Assembly (NCBI GenBank): GCA_003971905.1 | Contig: RSEE01000005.1 | Span: 992,001-1,056,000 of the forward strand | Direction of reading: 5' to 3' | DNA: 64,000 nt | Origin: Moniliella sp. 'wahieum' | Taxonomy: Eukaryota > Basidiomycota > Moniliellomycetes > Moniliellales > Moniliellaceae | Part shown: positions 57,979 through 64,000 of the stretch, in pieces | Layout: each line of letters opens with the position of its first letter | Numbering within the stretch: position 1 is the stretch's first letter | Notes under the pieces: generated by a model | Told to the model about the DNA's origin: nothing | The model's input: the letters and a program-made list of their open reading frames with translations, nothing else | Databases searched by the model: none | Program-made: the position numbers and the translations under genes

Positions 57979-59065
57979 ATGGCGCGCGACCGCTTGGCCG
58001 CCATGCGCGCCCAGCAGCAAGTCCACGGGACACTGGGTACGACGCCCCCTCTGCCGGTGGCTATGCTGCTCCCAACTACGACTCGCCCGCCGCTGCTCCT
58101 ATGCCCCGACGCAGGCCTACGGTGCTCCGCAAGAGTACGAGATGCGTCCTGTCGATGGTGCTGGTGGCGCTGCGCCCAATGCCGCCGTGTCGTTCCTCAA
58201 TGAGATCACCGAGCTCCAGACTACCCTCTCTGCCATTGACGGCAACATTGCCAAGATTGCCGATGCCCACTCGCGCAGCCTCAATGGCGCGGACGAGGCT
58301 GCTTCGGCGGCCGCCGAAGCCGAGTTGGTCACGCTCACTTCGCAAACCCGCGGTCTGACCAATGCGACAAAGACGCGCATTCAAGTGCTCGCCACTGGCC
58401 AACAAGCTCCCTGCTGGCAAGGATAAGAACATGCAAGAGTCGCAGTTGAAAGCGATCAAGAGCCGGTTTAAGGATGCCATCCGTCGGTACCAGCAGTTGG
58501 AGAACGACTACCAGCGCAAATACCGTGCGCGCGCCGAGCGGCAATTCAAGATTGTCAACCCTTCCGCCACCCAGCAGGAGATTGACGCTGCGATGGACGA
58601 GCCCAACTCGCAGCTGTTTGCTCAAGCGCTCCTCTCTTCCAACCGACATGGCCAGGCTACTTCGACGCTGCGCGAGGTGCAGGACCGTCATGCGGAGATT
58701 AAGAAGATTGAGCAAACCATGGCTGAACTTGCCAGCTCTTCAACGATGTCGACATTCTTCTCACTGAGCAAGACGAACAGATTGACGTGGTTGCTGGCCA
58801 CGGTCAAGACGTGGAACGGCACATGAACCAGGGCTTGGATTCCACCAAAAAGGCTGTCGTGTCTGCCCGCAAGGCCCGCAAAAAGAGGATCATTTGCTTC
58901 TGGATCGTACGTTCGTGTTGTCTACCTCTCCAAGAGAATGGCTATTGACCTTTTTGCATTTGCTTGCGTCCTGTCCTCTCAGCTTGTCATCCTGGTGGTC
59001 ATTATTCTCGCTGTTGTCTTGGTGCGGGTGTGGGGTCGGGCAACTGCGGCAGCCACCAAAACTAA
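57979..59065 (+). CDS. SSO1: SSO1-type plasma-membrane syntaxin (Qa-SNARE)
   Basis: Target-membrane SNARE for exocytosis, expected partner of Sec9. From the ATG at 57979 (CACCATGGC context): MARDRLAAMRAQQQ, a Gly/Pro/Tyr-rich lead, then the Habc helices SFLNEITELQTTLSAIDGNI, LTSQTRGLTNATKTRIQVLA, SRFKDAIRRYQQLENDYQRK, the linker NPSATQQEIDAAMD, and the SNARE helix with QLFNDVDILLTEQDEQID. The zero-layer Gln lies four residues before the Ile of QID. A basic juxtamembrane SARKARKKR precedes the anchor, which is split by a 76-bp intron (58907-58982, GTACGT donor, TCTCAG acceptor): ICFWI joins LVILVVIILAVVLVRVW. Indels near 58030-58110, 58410 and 58735. The exact stop is uncertain; 59065 is the best nearby one. 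Convergent with a second syntaxin at 60497. Confidence 0.9.
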
Positions 59066-59934
59066 TCCCCCTTCCCTCCCCCTATTCCCCCTTTCCACCT
59101 CGAAGTGGGGACTAGGTCGTCTCGTGCCCTTGTTCTGTGCTGTTTCTTTTCTTCTGCACTCGTTTTCTATTGCGGGCCCTGTCCTTCCTCTCGCTTCCAC
59201 TCCTCTAGCAGAGGTCCGCGCGCGCCCTCTTGCTCTGCCAATCGTTTTTTTCGTGGGGGGCACACCAACGGGTATACCCGAGGCCCGATACCTGGCTTGC
59301 CACTTATTTCTATCCAAGAACGCTCCTGTTGTCCCATGTGGGTGTATGTTGCCATAGAATCGTTTTTTTCTCTTTCTTTTTCTGTTTTTGCCCCCGACAG
59401 TTGCTGATCCGTGTACAACGCCCCCCAGCACAATCCGCCTTTCAGGTTGCTGTGAGGCTGAGATATATCCCCCCGCCCCTCTACTACGACGGATGTTCTT
59501 CTCCTCCCACTCCTTCCTCCCACTTCCTTCTTAATGCGGTTCTTGGTACTATTCGAAGTCACGGCTGGGTCAGCGTAGCTTATCTGCCTGCCCCTTTCCC
59601 TTCCTTCCTGCCGAAGCATCTTAGATAGCACGTGGATGGGCCTGGATCGTGGACTGGTGTCCCGTCTCCGGCTCCCAGATGCCAGCTTATGTTTCTTCTC
59701 CGCCTGCGGAAGAGGGCGAATAAAGACGCATGGTAGGCCCGCCATGTACCGCAGCAGCTGTGTGACATGTGACGCCGTGCATTCGTTCTTCTATCCACTA
59801 GCTGCAAAGCGTACCACACACGCGAGGCCGCAGCCGGCACGCAGAGTGGGACTGAGACGGATCTGCTACCTTGTTGGAAAGTAAGGTTCAATGCGATGGC
59901 ATGGCTATTCACCCTGTTTCTCCTGCTCAACAAA
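59066..59934. other. Intergenic
   Basis: 3' flank of the first syntaxin gene and flank of tRNA-Gly. Contains one exact GTGACATGTGAC at 59762-59773. No gene supported. Confidence 0.55.
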
Positions 59935-60030
59935 GCGGCTGTAGTTTAAAGGTAGAATTTTAGCCTTCCACGTTGGTTCTCAACCGGCAGGGGGCAGCTG
60001 AAGGTTCGGGTTCGATTCCCGGCGGCCGCA
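59935..60030 (+). tRNA. tRNA-Gly (anticodon TCC) with intron
   Basis: Acceptor GCGGCTG pairs with CGGCCGC (one T-G) and discriminator A at 60030. D arm TAGTTTAAAGGTAGAAT; anticodon stem TTAGC pairs with GCTGA (one T-G); loop CTTCCA gives T33 and anticodon TCC. About 25 nt (CGTTGGTTCTCAACCGGCAG plus GGGGC) lie after position 37, the standard intron site. T arm CGGG-TTCGATT-CCCG. A T-rich terminator (TTTTGTCTTTTTC) follows at about 60038. Confident isotype. Confidence 0.92.
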
Positions 60031-60496
60031 CCTACTATTTTGTCTTTTTCTTTCGTCAGGCACACAAATTACTTTTCTTTCCCCATCACCCTCTCCACCT
60101 GCCAGTAGTGCACCCAGTCTACATCCCTTCGGTCCGCAGTCGTTCGCAGCGAAGCAGGGAATTCAGTGGTTGGGGGGACGCCGCGCGTTGACGCCATGCA
60201 TCGAAGAGGGGATGGAAATTGCTCGAGTAGGGGGGGCACAAGTAAGGAAGTGGACACTCTGGCATATGCGTGACAGCAAGGGAAACACGATTGAAGGGAG
60301 GACATAAAAACCGGGGATTGGACGGGTGCAGCAAATTGTTCAGCGTAGACTGGGCGATTCGAACAAGTGATATAAGATAGAGGGAACGGAAGATCATGAC
60401 CGTAAGGCTCGTCGGGCGACTGGGCGAACGATGGGAACAGTGGAGGTGATGGCGGTGGGGGTGGTGGCGGACCAACTGCGCCGAGAGTGGGTGCTA
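60031..60496. other. Intergenic, 3' flank of the second syntaxin gene
   Basis: Nothing recognised. The minus strand is CT/CACC-rich and holds only chance frames. Confidence 0.55.
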
Positions 60497-62067
60497 CTAT
60501 TGTCGGTGTTGGGTTTGTTGAGAGCAGACTCCCTTGGAGCACAGGGTGGCCACCACAGCCACTGCAATAAGAATAGCGGCAACAAGCAGAATACTGAGGC
60601 GCGAGTCAATTGCCACGACCAACAGAGCGTGCCCACTCACGGGGAAAGGAAGGCAGGAGGAAGCAGGGGAGAGGCTTAGGAGAAAAAGACTTACATCAAA
60701 CAGATCCAGCGCTTTTTGCGCGCTTGACGAGCGGCGAAAGCAGCTTTGCTGCTGCGCCGCTGTCCCGTCTCGATATTCTGGTAGTTTGTTTGAGCGCTGG
60801 AGACGGGTTGTGTCGATCGAGGTGTCCCCTTCCGGCGGAAGCGCATCCACATCCGCACCTAGATGCGCCATCTCCGCTACTGTCTCCTCCATTTTGCGCA
60901 TCTCGGTTAGCAAGGCGTACAGTTCACGTTCGGCAGCGTGGTCCGCCGGGTGGCTAGTGACAGGTGGCTGGGAGGGGGACCCATGCCCCCATAACCCCCC
61001 TCCATCGCCTTGGTCAGCTCGGCCTCGGTAGCACCCGGATGGAGGATCTGATACTGTTGCTCGGCCTGTGCCCGCATCGTACCGCGGTATGCAGTTGCCA
61101 CGTCGGTATAGCGCTGAACGAGCACCTTAAATTGAGTCGTGAGCATGGCGAGTCGTTTGGCTTGGGCGGAAGCTACTGGCGTGAGTGGGGCACGGGCAAG
61201 TTGAGTAGCGATTTGCTGGATTCGGCTCTTGATTTGGGCGGCCAGGCCACGGGTTTGGGTCTGGGCTAGGTCCATTTGGTCCCATGGTCCTGCTGTGTTC
61301 CGACTTTGACCCAGGGCCTTCTCGAAGGCAGCGATGGCATGTTCCAACTCGGTGACAGGGCCTGCACCTCGTCCACCTCATCCCACAAGGTCCGTGGCGC
61401 AGCCGATGGTTGTGAAAAGCTGGTCAACTCCATCGTACTGTCCCCCTTTCCTTCGGGTCCACCGAGGGAAATGCGAGATGCAAACTTATCGTCCTCGTCG
61501 TCGAGGGGGGGATAGGAGGTGTTGTACGCGTGGTGCGTGGGACTGCTGTCGTCGTAGCCATAGCCGTAGCCGCGGTAGCCATCCGAGTCTGGCTCGGCGT
61601 GGGACAGCTCGGGGAAGGAGACCGCGGGCGTGGGGGGACGATGCCCGTGGGAAGGACGGGGCGGACGGGCTGCATGGCTGCCGAGAGGATGGGGGGGACC
61701 CAGGAGCGGAAGGAGGGCCTGCGTGGGCGTGGGCTGTCGTCTGGGCTGTGTAAGCGACGTGCCAGTCGGGTTGCTGTGTAGGGCAGGTGGGCGGGTGGGG
61801 CGCGAGGGTGCGCTGCGGGCGGCGAGCGGCACCGAGCGCGCACAGCGGCAGGGGGGCGGTGTGCAGGCCGAACGCGAACAGGTAGTGTGCTGGCTGCAAC
61901 ACAAAAGAACAGCATCACGGATCATGTTAATCATGCGCCACGCTCCACGCCTCGAGCACCAGCAGGCACCAGCGGGTGGACACGTGGGCACGTGAGCGTG
62001 GGGTGGATCCAGCTGCCAGCTTCCAGCTTCCAGGTTGCAGCGCGCTTACCTTTCAAAACGGGGGCAT
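60497..62067 (-). CDS. Second syntaxin-like Qa-SNARE, divergent at the SNARE core
   Basis: Paralogue of the SSO1-type gene next door, convergent with it. Seen from the N-terminal side: GYRGYGYGYDDSSPTHHAYN, TSYPPLDDEDDKFASRISLG, ELTSFSQPS, then Habc-like helices LWDEVDEVQ..., ELEHAIAAFEKAL, LAAQIKSRIQQIATQLA, LTTQFKVLVQRYTDVATAY, RAQAEQQYQILHPGATEAEL (compare the linker of the first copy), LTEMRKMEETVAEMAHLGAD, then VDALPPEGDTSID and QNIETGQRRSSKAAFAARQA, RKKRWIC. An intron (GTAAGT donor about 60692, CTCAG acceptor about 60597) leads to the anchor ILLVAAILIAVAVVATL and stop at 60497. Zero-layer position aligns to Gly, not Gln (see findings). N-terminus uncertain: a likely first intron at 61894-62049 (GTAAGC donor, TTGCAG acceptor) would place the ATG at 62067 with exon 1 of only about six codons, needing one indel. 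Confidence 0.78.
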
Positions 62068-62682
62068 GGGGCACTGTAGGCGTTGGCGTGCGCCCAGGCG
62101 GCAGGGCCGATGGGGAACAACGCATGGGGCCGCCCACTGGCCGCACGTGACATGTGACATGGGCAACACCCGGTGGTGCGTGTGGGATCTGCGGTGGGGC
62201 AGCCGGCTGCTGGCTGCATCGGGGGCGGCAGGCAGCATGCAGCATTCGCACTGCCCCCATGCCGCATGCGAGCCAGGCAGCCCGGAGGTGCCTTGTGCTG
62301 CGTCGGCCCATCGTGCGTCTGGCCCTGGCGTGCTGCACGTTGCACCTACAATGCAGGCCCAGACGCCCCACCATGCACCACGGCCCACTCACCGGTGACG
62401 TCACCTGCTGGGCCCCCGGCGCCGCTGGGGCAGGCGGGGTGTAGCAACGCTTCTCAGCGCGCACTTGCGGAGGTTCCGACAGAGACGCCATTGCATGACC
62501 ACCCTAGGCGGTGATCGTTCGGTGATCCGGCCAAAGAATGTGCAACGAGAATGCACAATCGCCCACATGCTGCTTGGCTACCCGCCGCTTGCTGACTAGG
62601 ACCCGCAGCTCCTGACTGGCACGACAGCTGGCGACCTGTCTTGCTCCCACCACCCCCGCTGTCTCTCTTTGCGCCATTCCCC
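62068..62682. promoter_or_regulatory. Divergent region between syntaxin-2 (-) and G-alpha (+)
   Basis: 615 bp between two divergent starts. Includes GTGACATGTGACATG at 62147-62161 and GC-rich GGCAGC/TGCAGC strings at about 62200-62250. No gene. Promoter role is inferred from position only. Confidence 0.5.
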
Positions 62683-63741
62683 ATGGGCTGTACCGCTTCA
62701 CGCCCACGAGACGGATGCCACCGCACGCAGCGATGCGATCGATGCCCAGCTGAAGGCAGACCGCTTGGCGCCGCCAACGAGGTCAAGCTCCTCCTCCTGG
62801 GCGCCGGCGAATCGGGCAAGAGCACCGTGCTGAAACAGATGAAGCTGATCCACCACGGTCCCTACTCGGTCCCCGAACGCGAATCGTACAAGGAGATCAT
62901 CTTTCCAACACGGTGCAGAGCATGAAGGTGCTGCTCGAGGCGATGGAAGTGTTGGATTTGCCGCTGGCGGACCCCAAGCTGTGCCGGCGGCCCAGGTGGT
63001 CATTGCCGCCCCAGCCCAGGTCGAAACGACCGTGCTCCCACCCGCGCTGTACCAAGCCATCAATGTGCTCTGGCACGATGCCGGTGTGCTTGCCTGCTTT
63101 GCTCGGGCTCGCGAGTTCCAGCTGAACGACTCGGCGCCGTACTACTTTGATGCGATTGCCCGCATTGGTGCGCCGGACTATGTCCCGACGGACCAGGACG
63201 TGCTGCGGTCCCGGGTCAAGACGACCGGCATTACCGAAACGACGTTTCAGATTGGCAGGTTGACGTACAAACTGTTTGATGTGGGCGGGCAACGCTCCGA
63301 ACGCAAAAGTGGATCCACTGTTTTGAGGCCGTCACCGCCGTCTTGTTTCTGGTAGCCATCTCGGAGTACGATCAGGCGCTGTATGAGGATGCCAATGTCA
63401 ACCGGATGCAGGAGGCGTTGATCTTGTTTGATTCGATTTGCAATTCGCGATGGTTTCTCAATTCATCCATCATCCTGTTTATGAACAAGGTGGATCTCTT
63501 CCAGCAAAAGCTGCCCATCTCGGCCCTGTCCAACTACTTTGCTGACTTTACCGGTGGATCGGACTACAATGCCGCTCTCGAGTTCTTGACCAACAAGTTT
63601 GTCCAACTCAACAAGAATCCAGCCAAGCAGATCTATACTCATTACACGTGTGCGACGGATACCCAGCAAATCAAGTTTGTCATGTCGGCAGTGAATGATA
63701 CGATCATCTCCAACAATTTGAGGGAATGCGGGCTGCTCTGA
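62683..63741 (+). CDS. Heterotrimeric G-protein alpha subunit
   Basis: Membrane-attached GTPase relaying a receptor signal, in fungi usually pheromone or nutrient. From the ATG at 62683 (CCATGGG context): MGCTAS gives the N-myristoylation Gly and palmitoylation Cys. G1 GAGESGKST at about 62804; helical domain with SYKEIIF and [26 protein letters not shown]; switch I region [14 protein letters not shown] with the conserved Arg; switch [12 protein letters not shown] at about 63280; G4 FMNKVDLF at about 63481; G5 TCATDT at about 63648; C-terminus NNLRECGLL, with Cys at -4 as in pertussis-toxin-sensitive Gi-like and fungal group I subunits. About 353 residues, normal. No intron seen. Indels near 62710, 62775, 62905, 62985 and 63310 (an A missing at ERKKWI). 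The group I label rests on the MGC start and the CGLL-type end; pathway is not fixed. Confidence 0.93.
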
Positions 63742-64000
63742 GCAGGGAGGGTGCTTCAATTTCCTTTTCATCGTTCGCTTCCTTTTTGGTCCACCGACCA
63801 CTCATATCCGCACGGGGTGCACCTTTACAATCGTGGGCAGATGGCGATCCCCTCCTTTCTCTTGTCCACTCCCCTTTTCCAGCCCGGTCCAGCCCGTCTG
63901 CCTCATTCTCGGTCGGAGCAGCATTCGCTCCCGGGAGCAGAGTTGGTGGTGGTGAAGGTGGGGCGGAGGGGCGGGGGGCATACGCTCTTAGCCGGTGGAT
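63742..64000. other. 3' flank of the G-alpha gene to the window end
   Basis: Pyrimidine-rich 3' region; no further gene seen in the 259 bp present. Confidence 0.6.

Noticed and set aside
57187-58358. Overlapping 300+ codon frames upstream of syntaxin 1
   Set aside because: They run into the syntaxin gene out of frame, change composition along their length and contain no domain.
1-64000. Programmed ribosomal frameshifting to explain the split genes
   Set aside because: Breaks are too many, at different sites in each gene, without slippery heptamers or pseudoknots, and go in both directions.
1-64000. Transposons, virus-derived elements or CRISPR arrays
   Set aside because: No reverse transcriptase, integrase, transposase or capsid motif, no long terminal or inverted repeats, and no regularly spaced repeats with unique spacers were seen. 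The 24-bp and 39-bp repeats are adjacent tandem units without spacers.

Overview
This window is nuclear DNA of a fungus. The gene set (SEC9- and SSO-type SNAREs, an APSES cell-cycle regulator, an Adr1/AmdX-like C2H2 regulator, a DUF1765 protein, AIM41, a fungal G-alpha) is fungal. Short spliceosomal introns (about 50-150 bp, GTRNGT donors, often a CTAAC-like branch site, YAG acceptors) and moderately GC-rich, pyrimidine-rich promoters fit a basidiomycete, perhaps an Ustilaginomycotina-like yeast; that placement is inference. Almost every conserved gene carries several 1-nt indels, mostly at short homopolymers, while both protein halves stay conserved. I read this as uncorrected long-read consensus error, not pseudogenisation. 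CDS entries below therefore run from the best start to the best stop across those breaks.

Layout. 0-6.4 kb: a PIN4/Cip2-like RRM-R3H protein (+), then RRP3 (-) and ARB1 (+) sharing a 346-bp divergent promoter. 7.5-12.3 kb: a C2H2 plus fungal-trans regulator. 12.6-15.4 kb: an unrecognised serine/threonine-rich coiled-coil protein. 15.6-20.1 kb: an ankyrin protein (-) divergent from eIF5B/FUN12 (+). 20.5-24.0 kb: SEC9, a spliced tRNA-Tyr and AIM41. 24.8-31.0 kb: 39-bp in-phase repeats, a small membrane protein, a wall-sensor-like membrane protein (-) and a small mitochondrial protein (-). 31.0-34.5 kb: gene-free. 34.5-42.3 kb: a DUF1765 protein and the ribosome-assembly GTPase NOG2. 42.7-48.6 kb: a zinc alcohol dehydrogenase (-), a gene-free 3.4 kb and a bHLH regulator. 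48.6-55.0 kb: mostly gene-free, with an odd tRNA (-) and a possible secreted protein (-). 55.0-64.0 kb: an MBP1/SWI6-type APSES-ankyrin protein, two convergent plasma-membrane syntaxin genes flanking an intron-bearing tRNA-Gly, and a G-alpha subunit.

Functional groupings: RRP3, ARB1, NOG2 and eIF5B all serve ribosome assembly or subunit joining. SEC9 and the two SSO-like syntaxins supply target-membrane SNAREs for exocytosis, and the second syntaxin looks divergent at the SNARE core. The G-alpha, APSES, bHLH and C2H2 genes form a signalling and transcription set.

The larger gene-free tracts (31-34.5, 44-47.3, 48.6-51.9 and 53.3-55 kb) share an odd texture: runs of overlapping 5-8 bp near-direct repeats and recurrent short motifs such as GTGACATGTGAC and GTTGAACGTTGAT. 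I saw no transposon, virus-derived element, CRISPR array or bacterial-type operon, and no clear novel multi-gene system. The best leads are the variant syntaxin, the repeat-textured intergenic DNA and several unrecognised genes.
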